A stretch of DNA of 55,450 bases from an uncultured Lachnospiraceae bacterium (GTDB taxonomy: Bacteria; Bacillota; Clostridia; Lachnospirales; Lachnospiraceae). Made by a program: the position numbers and the translations under genes. Below the pieces are notes generated by a model, which was given only the letters and a program-made list of their open reading frames with translations, did not search any database and was not told the origin of the DNA. Of the stretch, positions 1-9,351 are shown in pieces (within the stretch, counting starts at the first letter, position 1; each line of letters begins with the position of its first letter). The stretch covers positions 1-55,450 of the forward strand of contig CAMWJF010000028.1 of the NCBI GenBank assembly GCA_947174505.1, read 5' to 3'.

Positions 1-108
1 AAGTCTATTATACCAGATATTGAAAATATCAACAACTTAATTTATATTATACTAGAGACTATGATTTTTTAAATAGTTGCCTAAGAAAAGATTGTTATAT
101 TCTATACG

Positions 109-1059
109 CTATTCCTCTGTATTTTCTTCTAATAAGTCTCCAAAAACTTCTTTCAGTGTTTTACGCGAAATGGCGTTATTCTCTATCATCTCAAAAAAGG
201 GCTTTGTGATATCATTCCACTCTTCCTCACTTACATCTGCATATTCAAAAAAAGGCGTTGCAAATCTGCTCCATTTCTCATCACATTCTTCTACATAATG
301 TAGAGAAAAATCGCTTATCCCCACCTTAAAATAATGATTTTTATAATTCATCCCCCTCTCCAACCGCAGGATGTATTGAAAACTACCGTCTTGGTCTAAC
401 CCCAGCAGATCGTCCCGTATAACATCCGCGTGCAGCCCGTCATGCCGCCAGATTTGTCCCGCGCCAACCACCGTTTTAAAATAGCAGGCTTCTTCATAAT
501 CCAGAACCTTACACTTGTCAAATTCCTTCTCGTATTTAAACAAAAACATACATCCTTGTTCAATTGCAAATTCCGGCTTACCGTCTCCATCCAGATCATC
601 ATAATAATATAGGTAAGGATACTCCCTTGTGTCCTTTTCTTTCATCAGCTCTTCAAATTCTATTCCGGCTTTCCACAAATCCTTGTAATACTTCACTTCA
701 ACTTTACCAATTGCTGGCATTTCATTTCTTAATACCTTCAAATATCCTTCCAAATAGATCCGATTTTCCTCAGGTGTGATATTCAATTTCGATTCCTTCG
801 CAGTAAAATCCATTGCTCTTACGATATCATATACGGGTATTTCCCCCTCATCCTCTGTCTGAATTTCACTGTCTTCCTCATCCACTGCCTGCATTTCAGT
901 ATCTCTTTTGTCCCCTACCATGACAAGTTCTTCCGACAAAGAGTCTTCTTTGACGACATTTGTTTGGAAGGATTTTATATATTCTGACCCCCAATCAGAA
1001 AACATAAAGCTAATAACCAGAAATAATCCAATTAATAGCACAATAATCTTTCTCTTCAT
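109..1059 (-). CDS. Membrane-anchored protein of unknown function
   Basis: The 316-aa product starts with a basic end and one hydrophobic segment (about residues 5-22), followed by an acidic low-complexity linker, so it is probably anchored in the membrane with most of the chain outside. Near residue 165 it has DDLDGDGKPEF, a DxDxDG calcium-loop-like motif common in secreted clostridial proteins. I do not recognise a family. I place the start at the ATG at 1059, which has GTGAGGA six bases upstream; a GTG at 1071 would add four residues and overlap the stop of the upstream frame. It follows the broken DUF4280 gene, so it may be an accessory or immunity-type gene of a decayed polymorphic toxin locus; that role is inference. 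Confidence 0.6.
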   Translation of the reverse strand: MKRKIIVLLIGLFLVISFMFSDWGSEYIKSFQTNVVKEDSLSEELVMVGDKRDTEMQAVDEEDSEIQTEDEGEIPVYDIVRAMDFTAKESKLNITPEENRIYLEGYLKVLRNEMPAIGKVEVKYYKDLWKAGIEFEELMKEKDTREYPYLYYYDDLDGDGKPEFAIEQGCMFLFKYEKEFDKCKVLDYEEACYFKTVVGAGQIWRHDGLHADVIRDDLLGLDQDGSFQYILRLERGMNYKNHYFKVGISDFSLHYVEECDEKWSRFATPFFEYADVSEEEWNDITKPFFEMIENNAISRKTLKEVFGDLLEENTEE

Positions 1060-1067
1060 ATTATTCC

Positions 1068-1859
1068 TCACTTTTGGGAAATAAGATATTCTTCACAATT
1101 CTCATTCTTCTCCGTTTGCTCCTCATAGGAATACCAGCCAATCTTAGGATTAATTGCTCTCAACAACTCTCTATCTTCAAAAGAGTAAGTGACTGTTTTC
1201 CCATTAGAAGCATTCGGTTCCCCTTCATACGCTTTTAACCATGATGTCAAATCCACCACTTTTCGTTCTTCCTCTTCAGTTACATCTGGCACTTCCACTA
1301 TCCGCATGATACTACCATATTGGCAGACTAGAACCGCGTCTTCCAATAACGCAGATTCATACTCTTCCTGCCCCACTTCTATCAGCAAATCATTGTCTAT
1401 CTGTTTCCATTTCTGCTCCTTTTTAATTAGTGGAACACAGATATGGGGAAATATATTGCCTTCCTCCGCCTCTGCAATTTCTCCGTCCCTCCAACTCCCT
1501 TTAGTCATAGGCAATCGGCCAGCGTATTATGTTTCGGGAAATTTGCAGTATCCAAAATGATGAATGTTATTTGTCCTACAATCATCAATTGTTGCAATCG
1601 GGAACTTAGTTATTCCCCGTACTACACCATTATCCTTATACATGTCCAAAGAAGCTATATCTCTTCCATATTGACAGCCAACTTTGGTGCCTCTTAAAAC
1701 ATAGCCTTTCACCTTAACAATATCCATATGTGCATAATACAGTTCTATTAATCTGCATAGCTCTTCCCGATGTTCCTTCTCCTGCTCTTTCTCATCCCTT
1801 GTCCCATCATTTCCAAACAGCCAGGAACCTTGCGGATCAAAAATTGACTTATGAATAAT
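1068..1859 (-). pseudogene. DUF4280 (PAAR-like) gene interrupted by an in-frame stop
   Basis: One reading frame runs from the stop codon of the upstream gene (TAG at 1860-1862) to a TGA at 1068-1070, broken once by TAA at 1527-1529. The upstream half reads HREELCRLIELYYAHMD, then GTKVGCQYG, DNGV and HHFGYCKF, the order seen in DUF4280 PAAR-like proteins. After the TAA the same frame resumes with AGRLPMTKGSW and ends in a second Cys region, LVCQYGSIMRIVEVPD. No ATG or GTG opens the first half before 1727, where there is no ribosome binding site; an AAGGA lies just before two ATT codons at 1854-1859. PAAR-like proteins cap toxin-delivery structures or travel with Rhs/LXG-type toxins. This copy appears inactive unless the stop is a sequencing error. 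Confidence 0.7.
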
Positions 1860-2441
1860 CTATTCCTTATTTTCGCTTTCGTCGCAATATAATAATTTGG
1901 TTTTTGCATCATAAAAGTCACCTGAGTTGTATGTAATCAGCAATGTATCCTCATCTGTAAACTCAGCAGATACAACAGGAGAAATCATTTCCGCAAAATC
2001 AAGAAAATATTCATGATAGCAGTTTCCCTCATCAAACATATCTTTAATAATTAAAACAGTTTCCCCTTCCCTATGATCCAAGAATACGACCTTATTATAT
2101 TTTGCTACCACAGGACTCTCATACTGCTCAGAAAATCTGTCATTAATCGTATCATAGTAAACACAATAAAAAGTCTCAGTTCCTACTCCGATATGGATTT
2201 CAATAGTTCCCTGATCAATATAATGTATCCAAGGCTCTATACGATAACTTACTCCGTTTTTTACTTCCTTTCCGTCTGCATTATAGATCAAATAAAAGTA
2301 TGTCTGTTCTCCTGCATCAATAATTCTAAAATATTTATCCTCTTCTATTATTGTTTCTTCCTTGTCTGATATAAACCAAATACATCCCCCAGATATAGTT
2401 GCAATAAAAAGAAGCATACCTAATATCTTTTTTACTTTCAT
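1860..2441 (-). CDS. Small anchored or lipoprotein-like protein, unknown function
   Basis: The 193-aa product begins with a basic stretch and a hydrophobic segment (residues 6-23) ending in ISGGC, a weak lipobox-like site, so it is probably exported and anchored. The rest is rich in aromatic and acidic residues with alternating beta-type patterns. I recognise no family. The stop codon is directly followed, in the same frame, by the remains of the DUF4280 gene, which suggests one former operon. The ribosome binding site (GGAG) is 13 bases from the ATG and therefore weak. It could be an accessory or immunity protein of the decayed toxin locus, but only position supports that. Confidence 0.55.
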   Translation of the reverse strand: MKVKKILGMLLFIATISGGCIWFISDKEETIIEEDKYFRIIDAGEQTYFYLIYNADGKEVKNGVSYRIEPWIHYIDQGTIEIHIGVGTETFYCVYYDTINDRFSEQYESPVVAKYNKVVFLDHREGETVLIIKDMFDEGNCYHEYFLDFAEMISPVVSAEFTDEDTLLITYNSGDFYDAKTKLLYCDESENKE

Positions 2442-2592
2442 AACAAGCTCTATACTCCTACATTAAAGCATATTTTATACAAAATTTATTAACTCAACTT
2501 TCCCACCTGTAAAATTAAGTGTATTGCCCGTTAATTCAGACAAAATAATTTCATAAATTGGTGCATTGACATAAAAAACACCTGATCTTTGG

Positions 2593-2598
2593 TATAAT
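2593..2598 (+). promoter_or_regulatory. Extended -10 promoter of the IS remnant
   Basis: TGG directly before TATAAT (2593-2598) makes an extended -10 element. A TTGACA lies 21 bases upstream, too far for a standard -35. AAAGGAGG (2624-2631) and an ATG at 2641 follow, so the left end of the element still carries its expression signals. Confidence 0.5.
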
Positions 2599-2640
2599 AA
2601 AGTCACCACAACAATAAAAACCAAAGGAGGTGCTGACTTT

Positions 2641-2733
2641 ATGATAAACCAAAATACTGAAACTGACTATACCTCAAATGAATTTTCTGTTGCTATCAGG
2701 GAACTTCAGATCGGAAAATTGTTGCGTAAATAG
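2641..2733 (+). pseudogene. N-terminal remnant of a transposase-like gene
   Basis: An ATG with a strong AAAGGAGG site opens a 30-codon frame ending at TAG 2731-2733. The peptide, with IRELQIGKLLRK at its end, resembles the first residues of IS4-like transposases in gut clostridia, where a longer helical domain would follow. Here the frame stops and the sequence joins the Rhs fragment read on the other strand. It looks like the left end of an insertion sequence whose body was lost in a rearrangement. Family assignment is tentative because so little remains. Confidence 0.45.
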
Positions 2734-3166
2734 CCCGTAACGAAAGCCTGCTGGCAAAACCGGATGCGGCCCTCCTGCTGATCCGGCGGGCATCTTCCTG
2801 TAAGAATCTCCCCACCACAGGATTATAATACCTTGCCCGCAGATAGCACTGTCCCGTCTCCTGATCGTACTGTTGGCCTGTATACAGGATACGGTTTTCT
2901 ATGGTTGCTTTCTTTTCTATGAGGTTGCCGAAAGTGTCATATCTGTAACAGTTCTCTACCTCATTCTCCTGCTCCGTGATATACGCCGTACTCCCCTGCT
3001 CATCCTGATGGTAGGAATGATAGGCATTATCCTGTGTGGTCTGTACACAGGACAAACCACTCCCCCTGAGATGTCTTCTTACGGGCGCACTTTCCCCGTC
3101 ACACTCTGTCAGGATTTCCCCGTTATGGTACAGGAAAGTCGTTCTCTTCCCGTTCTGTAATGGCAA
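2696..3166 (-). pseudogene. Rhs repeat-associated core fragment
   Basis: Residues about 5-125 of this frame match the Rhs core: a TTFLYHNGE strand, YHSYHQDEQGS, YRYDTFGNL, ILYTGQQYDQETGQCYLRAR and finally YYNPVVGRFLQED. An intact Rhs protein would have over a thousand residues before this and a variable toxin domain after it. Homology ends at RFLQED (about 2792); the last 31 residues are unrelated and run into the IS remnant. The other end (about 3158) joins directly to a sugar transporter gene. The first in-frame codon is a TTG without a ribosome binding site. It is a doubly truncated fragment with no expected function. Confidence 0.8.
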
Positions 3167-3650
3167 CCATCGCGCTGACGGAACGGAACGTGTTAATTTT
3201 CGCCCGCTCTTCTATATTCTGTGTCATCGCTCCGCACAAAGTTCCGTAAGGGATATTGACACAGGTATAGCCTAATACCAGAATACAGTAGGTAACTGCC
3301 ATGTACACAATCTTTGCTGTAGATGACCAGTCCGGATGCGCCCAGAAAGTCAGCATTAATACAAGGGCGGTCAGCGGCGCAGCGATCAAAAGCCAGGGGC
3401 GGTATCTCCCCCACCTTGTATGTGTCTTATCACTCAAACCGCCGATCACAGGATCATTGACCGCATCCCAAAATCTCGAAAACAACATCAGTCCTGCAAC
3501 CGCACTCATCCCTATTCCGAAAACATCCGTATAGAATATCATCAGGAAATTCCCCACAAACATCCAACTGAAATTACATCCCACATCTCCCATGCCATAG
3601 GCGATCTTACTAATCAATGGCACTTTTATATCTGTTTTCTTCTGCTCCAT
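3123..3650 (-). pseudogene. Truncated GPH-family sugar transporter (MelB/XynP-like)
   Basis: The first 165 residues are a typical start of a glycoside-pentoside-hexuronide:cation symporter: KIAYGMGDVGCNFSW, then DAVNDPVIGGLSDKTHTRWGRYRPW, which contains the sodium/sugar-coupling loop. About five membrane segments are present; the family has twelve in about 450 residues. Homology stops at SVSAMVAI (about 3158) and the last residues come from the Rhs fragment. The start has a GAGGAGG site. It lies 31 bases behind the polyol dehydrogenase gene and was probably its uptake partner. Transport function should be lost. Confidence 0.85.
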
Positions 3651-3681
3651 TGCGATCCTCCTCTCCTGCTATAACTACTGG

Positions 3682-4731
3682 CTACTCTGCAATGCGTATC
3701 ACTGCTTTTACAATATCTGCTTTATTATTCACACTGTAGTCCATGGCTTTCTGTGCCTCGTCAATCCCGAAAATATCCGTTACGATGCCTTTTAGGTTTA
3801 CCTTGCCTGCCGCCACAGCCTCTATCGCCATCGGATAAATATGACGGTAGCGGAATACCGTCTTAAAAGCCAGCTCCTTATCCAGCGCAAGGCTCATGGG
3901 CAGCGTCATTTCCCCGCTCTTACTGTATCCCACCAAAACGATCGTTGCGCCTTTCTTCGTCATATGTATCGTCTGTACTGTTGTTATCTGCGTGCCTGCG
4001 GTCTCCACCGCAAGGTCACAGCCTTTTCCAGCCGTCAGCTTTCTTACCTCTTCCACAGCGTCTGTCTGCGCTCCGTTTATAATACCGTCTGCCCCCAGCT
4101 CCAGTGCTTTCTGGAGGCGTTTTTCCATGATATCCACCACATACACCTTTGAAACGCCCATTGCCTTTAACGCCATCATTGTTACAAGGCCGATACAGCC
4201 TGCCCCCATGACAACCGCTGTCTGTCCTGCCCTTGCGCCTCCCTGCATGGCGGCATGGAATCCCACTGCCAGAGGCTCGATCAGGGCGCCTTCCATTGTG
4301 CTTACATTATCAGGCAGCTTAAAGCAGAGATCCGCTTCATGAGCCACATATTCCTGAAACACTCCATCCACCGGCGGCGTTGCAAAAAAGACCACATCCG
4401 GGCAAAGGTTGTAACGCCCTGTCTTACAGAACTCACAGTGTCCGCAGGTCTTGCCCGGTTCTAACGCAACCCTGTCTCCGACTTTCAGATGCTTCACATC
4501 CTTCCCCACTTCCACAACGGTTCCTCCCGGCTCATGCCCAAGTACAAAGGGCGGCTTTACCACATAATCACCGATTGCTCCTGTCTCATAATAGTGTAGG
4601 TCACTGCCACAGATTCCCACATACTCCAATCTGACAAGCACCTCATTATCTTTTGCTTTCGGAATATCCCGTTCCTCAAATCCCATCTTTCCAATTCCCA
4701 GCATGACTGCGACTTTCATTTTTCCTTCCAT
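3682..4731 (-). CDS. Zinc-dependent polyol dehydrogenase (sorbitol/xylitol type)
   Basis: A 349-aa medium-chain dehydrogenase that would oxidise a sugar alcohol to the ketose with NAD(P)+. The catalytic zinc site is visible as CGSDLHYYE near residue 41 and GHEPGG near residue 65. The structural zinc loop is [15 protein letters not shown] (about 96-110). The nucleotide fold carries GAGCIGL near residue 175 with an acidic VVDI strand end. YETGAIGD is typical of sorbitol and xylitol dehydrogenases. The ATG has AAAGGAG upstream. It is expressed from its own promoter with a perfect palindrome at the transcription start and is followed by a truncated sugar transporter. The exact polyol cannot be told from sequence; the divergent-in-function ROK gene upstream is the likely repressor. 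Confidence 0.85.
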   Translation of the reverse strand: MEGKMKVAVMLGIGKMGFEERDIPKAKDNEVLVRLEYVGICGSDLHYYETGAIGDYVVKPPFVLGHEPGGTVVEVGKDVKHLKVGDRVALEPGKTCGHCEFCKTGRYNLCPDVVFFATPPVDGVFQEYVAHEADLCFKLPDNVSTMEGALIEPLAVGFHAAMQGGARAGQTAVVMGAGCIGLVTMMALKAMGVSKVYVVDIMEKRLQKALELGADGIINGAQTDAVEEVRKLTAGKGCDLAVETAGTQITTVQTIHMTKKGATIVLVGYSKSGEMTLPMSLALDKELAFKTVFRYRHIYPMAIEAVAAGKVNLKGIVTDIFGIDEAQKAMDYSVNNKADIVKAVIRIAE

Positions 4732-4774
4732 AATTATTTTCTCCTTTTTATTATTTTACTTTTATTATTACTTT

Positions 4775-4801
4775 ATTAAATACATTTATTATGTATTTAA
4801 T
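4775..4801. promoter_or_regulatory. Perfect 11-bp inverted repeat, probable ROK operator
   Basis: ATTAAATACAT and ATGTATTTAAT are exact inverse complements separated by five bases (TTATT). The site begins at the -10 box of the dehydrogenase promoter and covers the expected transcription start, an ideal place for a repressor. The neighbouring ROK gene is the obvious candidate binder. Confidence 0.75.
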
Positions 4802-4828
4802 TCTATTGTCCAGAACTTATTTTGTCAA
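4800..4828 (-). promoter_or_regulatory. Promoter of the polyol dehydrogenase gene
   Basis: On the minus strand, TTGACA (4823-4828) and TAGAAT (4800-4805) are separated by exactly 17 bases. This is a near-consensus housekeeping promoter about 70 bases before the dehydrogenase ATG. Confidence 0.8.
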
Positions 4829-4902
4829 CATGTTTTCTATAAATCCTGCACTTTCCTCATTTCCACCAAAACTGCACCCAGACTTTCAGCAAAAATGTAC
4901 AC

Positions 4903-4933
4903 AAAAAAAGAAGTCCCATTTCTGAAACTTCTT
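4903..4933 (-). terminator. Rho-independent terminator after the ROK gene
   Basis: On the minus strand AAGAAGT pairs with ACTTCTT around a 12-base loop, followed by a run of T. It lies about 20 bases after the ROK stop codon and separates that gene from the dehydrogenase promoter. Confidence 0.75.
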
Positions 4934-4952
4934 GTAACCATCAATCCTTATT

Positions 4953-6080
4953 TTATACCTGACTGACAAAGCTCTCTATCACTTTCAATGCTGCTCCTAA
5001 TGCAGCCGCAGCCACCTTATAATTGCAGACTTTTATATAGGGATTCTTTTCCCCAAAAGTATTTCTCCCAGCCACTTTATCCCATAGTTCCTGAAGGTGC
5101 GTACCCATGCAGCTTCCTACATAACCTCCTAAAACAATATCACAATCCAGAACCATGTAAATATTATTCACTGCAACAGCCAGATAATCCGTATAAGAAT
5201 TCCATATCTTCACCGCCTCTGCATCCCCCTGATCCAACAAGCAGAAAAACTGTTCCAGTTTTCCATCCGCCACATCAGATAAATGCCATGCAGCACAATA
5301 AGCATCCAGACATCCCTTTTTCCCGCAATAGCAGCTTTCTCCATCCATAACAACTGTCATATGTCCGACTTCACCGCACCGAAAATTTTTACCTTGTATC
5401 AGCTCATTTCCACCAAAAATTGCTCCGCCCACCGTATTGCTCAATGAAAGATAGAAAAATCGCTCCGTCTCATCTCCATGGAATCCCTCTGCATAGGCTC
5501 CTGCATTGGCATCATTAAGGAAGAAGCATGGATAAGAAAAAAAGGCGCTTACTGAATCAAGGGGTACAGCCTCTACCCCTAATATATGGGAATAAGTGAT
5601 CTGCCCTTTATCCAAATCTATAATTCCCGGAAAAGATATGCCAACCCCTAATATCTTTTCCCTGTCAGTGCCGCTTTCATCCAGAAAATGTTCCAAGCTT
5701 TCACTTACTTTTCGATAATAAACCTCCCCTGAGACATATGGCTGGTGGATACGTTCATATTTCAGGATTTCTCCCACAATATTAGTAAGCACCAGTGCAA
5801 TATGGTTTTTAGTAATATCCAGACCTACCGCCAGTCTGGCATTGACAGCTGCCGATAGGGCTTTCGCCCTTCTTCCTCCGGTTGACTCAAACTCTCCCTT
5901 CTCCTCCAGTAAACCTTCTGCCAGCAATTCCTTTGTAATCTGCGTTGCCGTAGGCAGGCTGATTTTCATGTTATATGCGATATCGGGGTTTGACACCGTT
6001 CCATGTTTACAGATATAACGGAAAACCTCATTCCTGTTTTTCTTCTTTACTTCCATATTGGTTATTTTCTTTTTATCCAT
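4953..6080 (-). CDS. ROK-family transcriptional regulator (NagC/XylR type)
   Basis: A 375-aa ROK protein. Residues about 10-70 form a winged helix-turn-helix (NPDIAYNMKISLPTATQITKELL) with the STGGRRAKAL wing. The sugar-kinase-like part follows, with GVGISFPGIID and the ROK zinc motif CYCGKKGCLDAYC near residue 255. The usual kinase aspartate region is weak, as in ROK repressors. These proteins release DNA on binding a sugar or sugar phosphate. The gene sits just upstream of the dehydrogenase, whose promoter carries a perfect 27-bp palindrome. Inference: it represses polyol use. Confidence 0.88.
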   Translation of the reverse strand: MDKKKITNMEVKKKNRNEVFRYICKHGTVSNPDIAYNMKISLPTATQITKELLAEGLLEEKGEFESTGGRRAKALSAAVNARLAVGLDITKNHIALVLTNIVGEILKYERIHQPYVSGEVYYRKVSESLEHFLDESGTDREKILGVGISFPGIIDLDKGQITYSHILGVEAVPLDSVSAFFSYPCFFLNDANAGAYAEGFHGDETERFFYLSLSNTVGGAIFGGNELIQGKNFRCGEVGHMTVVMDGESCYCGKKGCLDAYCAAWHLSDVADGKLEQFFCLLDQGDAEAVKIWNSYTDYLAVAVNNIYMVLDCDIVLGGYVGSCMGTHLQELWDKVAGRNTFGEKNPYIKVCNYKVAAAALGAALKVIESFVSQV

Positions 6081-6108
6081 ATCATCCCTTATACTTTATA
6101 AAAGTATT

Positions 6109-7485
6109 TCATTTCCTTCCCTTCGGCGTCGCCCTCCCGTATCCCGTCATTACCGCCACTGCCAGGATCACCAGCATACACAGGGAATAGTAATTCACGA
6201 AAGGCACCGAGCCGGGAGCTACCGCAATTTCCTCCCCAAACTGGGCGGTCAGTTGCGCCGGAATGACGCAGTGCACGGTCCACGGCGCGAGGAAACAGAA
6301 CACACAGCCTGTACAATCCATCAGATTCGCCCGGCGGTATCTGTCCACACCCGCCTTTTCCCCGATTTCACGGATCAGGTCGCCGAGCGCCACGATCGCC
6401 ACAGAAATAACGCCCGTTACCATACTCAGGACGCCCACAGACAGCACAATGGTTGCCTCCGTGCTGCGTTCCGTTTTGGCCAGCCGCGTCAGAACCGCCC
6501 CCACATCCTCAAAAAAGCCGCTGCATTCCAACACGCCCAGAAGCGCAAACACCCCGATCAGCATTGCCATGGTTCCCGCCGTCCCCGTAATGGCTTCTAT
6601 CACCGCGCCGGACACGGAAAACCCACCGGGAAAGGCAATGAGCTCCTCCAATGTGTAAATGCCGGACAAAAGTCCCGCCGCCATGCCCGCCAGTATGCCC
6701 CATGACAGGGCGGTAATCAGATGCTTTCTCATCATGCAGAGCACAATAATCACCACCGGCACCACCAGCATAAGCAGACTGGCCGGACTGGCCTGCGCAT
6801 CCGCCGCGCCTGTCCCGGAACCGCCCGCCGTGGTTTCTGAAAACAGCAGAAACAGGATCAGCGCCCCCGCAGCCGCGGGCAGGCTGTAACGCATTCTTGT
6901 CTTTACCACCGTTCCCAGATCCGCATGCTGAGTAGCGGAGGAGGCAATCGTGGTATCCGAGATCGGCCCCAGATTATCGCCAAACGCCGCGCCCGAAACG
7001 ATGGCGCCTATCATAAACTCCGGCGCCGCGCCCGCCATCACGCCCACCGGGAACAGAATCGGAATCACCACAAAATAAGTGCCCACCGAGGTTCCCGTGG
7101 CAAACGCCAGCAGACAGGTGATAAGAAAGCTGGCCGCCACAAAAAGCCTGCCCGTAAAGCCTGCCGCCACCACATATACCGCGATGGTCTGCACCGCGCC
7201 GCTGGCTGAGATCAGCTTACCCGAAACTGCCGCCAGGATCACCGCCAGCACGATCACCCCAAACATCGGCTTGCTCAGTCCATACACCAGCGCCTCCCCA
7301 TAGGCTTTTTCATTCTTGGCAAATACAACACCTGTTATTAATGCTGTGAAGAACGCCAGCACATATCCGTTCACGTTGGACTGGCTGAGCGCCGCCCACA
7401 GAATCATCGCCGCTGCCGCGATCAGCGGCGCAGCGCTCCCCACCTTTCCGAAGTGGTATTCAATTCTCTGTATTTTCCGGTCCAT
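6109..7485 (-). CDS. nhaC: NhaC-type Na+/H+ antiporter
   Basis: A 458-aa hydrophobic protein with about eleven membrane segments. The stretch FGDNLGPISDTTIASSATQ near residue 190 is the signature of NhaC-family antiporters, and FATGTSVGTYF precedes it, as in the family. NhaC exchanges external protons for internal sodium and may also carry organic acids in some members (MleN type), so the substrate is not certain. I choose the ATG at 7485 because GGAG lies six bases before it; an ATG at 7497 lacks a ribosome binding site. Its stop is 28 bases before the ROK gene, so read-through into that gene is possible. Confidence 0.85.
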   Translation of the reverse strand: MDRKIQRIEYHFGKVGSAAPLIAAAAMILWAALSQSNVNGYVLAFFTALITGVVFAKNEKAYGEALVYGLSKPMFGVIVLAVILAAVSGKLISASGAVQTIAVYVVAAGFTGRLFVAASFLITCLLAFATGTSVGTYFVVIPILFPVGVMAGAAPEFMIGAIVSGAAFGDNLGPISDTTIASSATQHADLGTVVKTRMRYSLPAAAGALILFLLFSETTAGGSGTGAADAQASPASLLMLVVPVVIIVLCMMRKHLITALSWGILAGMAAGLLSGIYTLEELIAFPGGFSVSGAVIEAITGTAGTMAMLIGVFALLGVLECSGFFEDVGAVLTRLAKTERSTEATIVLSVGVLSMVTGVISVAIVALGDLIREIGEKAGVDRYRRANLMDCTGCVFCFLAPWTVHCVIPAQLTAQFGEEIAVAPGSVPFVNYYSLCMLVILAVAVMTGYGRATPKGRK

Positions 7486-7597
7486 CCTTTTCTCCATTCC
7501 AGGACGGCGAAATCCGCCTCTCCTCTAATCTCTAATCCAGCCCTTGTCCCCGGCTTCATGATGTAAAACGCAGACAGCCCGCGCCATCCTGCCCGCA

Positions 7598-9271
7598 TCA
7601 CACCTCTTTGCGCAGCACAAACGCCTCATAAGCCCCCAGCCGTATCTCCTTCCCCTCATAGCTGCGGTTCGTATTGGAAATCAGACATGGCGCCCCAAAA
7701 AATGCATCGGGAACGGTAAAGTCCGTCTCATGGTCGCAGAAGCTGCACACCACAAGGAGGCTTGTGCTTTCCAGTGTTCTTGTATAGACAAAAAGCGCGT
7801 CGCTCTCCGGAAGGAGAAGTTCGTATTTTCCGTACACCATAACCGGATTCTGTTTTCTCAGCGCAATCAGCTTCTTATAATAGTGGAACACGGAATCCGG
7901 GTCAGCCGTCTCCGCTCTGGCATTGATCTCCTTATAGTTCGGGTTGACGGCAATCCATGGCTTCCCTGCCGTGAATCCGGCATTCTCACTGTCATCCCAC
8001 TGCATCGGCGTTCTGGCGTTGTCGCGGCTCTTAAAGACAAGGCACGGCCAGAACACTTCGTGAGACAGCTTCCCCTCCGTGCACCACTCCCTGTAAGCGT
8101 TGATGCTCTCGATATCCCGGAACTCATCGGGCGACCCAAAGGGATAGTTTGTCATGCCAAGCTCCTCCCCCTGATAAATATAAGGGGTTCCCTGCATCAT
8201 ATGCAGGCAGGTCGCCAGCATTTTTGCCGAAATCTCCCGGAACGCAGGCCGGTCGTCCCCGAAGCGGGAGACAGCGCGGGGCTGGTCGTGGTTATCCCAG
8301 AACAGGCTGTTCCATGCCTGACCGTACAGCTCTGTCTGCCATCGGGACATAATTTTCTTTAACGTAACAAGCGATATTTTTTCATCCGTCCACTTTCCGT
8401 ACTTCCCGTCGCTCTCCACATGCTCAAACTGAAAAACCATGTTTAATTCCCGCGCATTTTCCCCTGCGTACTGCTTCGCAAGCTCCGTGGTCACCCCGGA
8501 AGTCTCGCCTACAGTCATGATATCATACCTGGAGAGCACACTCTCATTCATTTCCCGGAGATATTTGTGCACATTGGGACCATGGACACAGTAGGGGCCG
8601 AAATCCCCATACAGGCCGTCCCCTTCCCCGTCGGGCATTTCAGCTGTCTTGGAGATCATGCTGATGACGTCCATGCGGAAACCGTCAATACCCTTGTCGC
8701 ACCACCAGCGCATCATGTCGAAGATTTCCTCCCGTACCTTCGGATTATCCCAGTTTAAGTCCGGCTGCTTTCTGGAGAAAAGGTGCAGATAGTACATGCC
8801 CGTCTCACCGTCATACTGCCATGCGGAGCCGCCAAAGCAGGAGCCCCAGTTGTTGGGAGGCGTCTGCGCATCCTTCCCCTCGCGCCAGATATAATAGTCC
8901 CGGTAAGGATTGTCCTTGGATTTCCGGCTCTCCACAAACCAGCGGTGCCCGTCGGAGGTATGGTTTACCACCAGATCCATGACGATGCGGATGTCCCGCT
9001 CATGGGCCCCCTTCAGGAGGGCGTCGAAGTTCTCCATCGTGCCGAACTCCTCCATAATCGCGCGGTAATCGCTGATATCGTAACCATTGTCATCGTTGGG
9101 GGACTGATAGACCGGGGACAGCCAGATCACGTCAATCCCCAGATATTTCAAATAGTCCAGCCTGCTTATAATGCCCTGTAGATCCCCGATGCCGTCCCCG
9201 TTGCTGTCCATAAAGCTGCGCGGATAAATCTGATAGATAACCGCCTCTTTCCACCATGTCCTGCCCGTCAT
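7598..9271 (-). CDS. GH13 alpha-glucosidase (oligo-1,6-glucosidase type)
   Basis: A 557-aa GH13 enzyme of the usual length that would cleave alpha-1,6 or alpha-1,4 glucose links in short malto- or isomalto-oligosaccharides in the cytoplasm; no signal peptide is present. It begins WWKEAVIYQIYPRSF. Conserved regions follow in order: DLVVNHTSD, GFRMDVISMI (nucleophile Asp near residue 201), VGETSGV (acid/base Glu near 256) and WDNHDQPR (transition-state Asp near 328). VISMI with this spacing is typical of subfamily 31 (MalL/TreC/dextran glucosidase). GGGAGGGG lies before the ATG. The substrate, possibly including trehalose 6-phosphate, is unresolved; no PTS or maltose transporter is adjacent. 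Confidence 0.88.
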   Translation of the reverse strand: MTGRTWWKEAVIYQIYPRSFMDSNGDGIGDLQGIISRLDYLKYLGIDVIWLSPVYQSPNDDNGYDISDYRAIMEEFGTMENFDALLKGAHERDIRIVMDLVVNHTSDGHRWFVESRKSKDNPYRDYYIWREGKDAQTPPNNWGSCFGGSAWQYDGETGMYYLHLFSRKQPDLNWDNPKVREEIFDMMRWWCDKGIDGFRMDVISMISKTAEMPDGEGDGLYGDFGPYCVHGPNVHKYLREMNESVLSRYDIMTVGETSGVTTELAKQYAGENARELNMVFQFEHVESDGKYGKWTDEKISLVTLKKIMSRWQTELYGQAWNSLFWDNHDQPRAVSRFGDDRPAFREISAKMLATCLHMMQGTPYIYQGEELGMTNYPFGSPDEFRDIESINAYREWCTEGKLSHEVFWPCLVFKSRDNARTPMQWDDSENAGFTAGKPWIAVNPNYKEINARAETADPDSVFHYYKKLIALRKQNPVMVYGKYELLLPESDALFVYTRTLESTSLLVVCSFCDHETDFTVPDAFFGAPCLISNTNRSYEGKEIRLGAYEAFVLRKEV

Positions 9272-9351
9272 TTTACTATGCCCCTCCCTGCAAAATTACA
9301 TTTATAATAAGTAGAAACACTTTCTCTGCTCTCATTTGCGGAATCTCCTTT

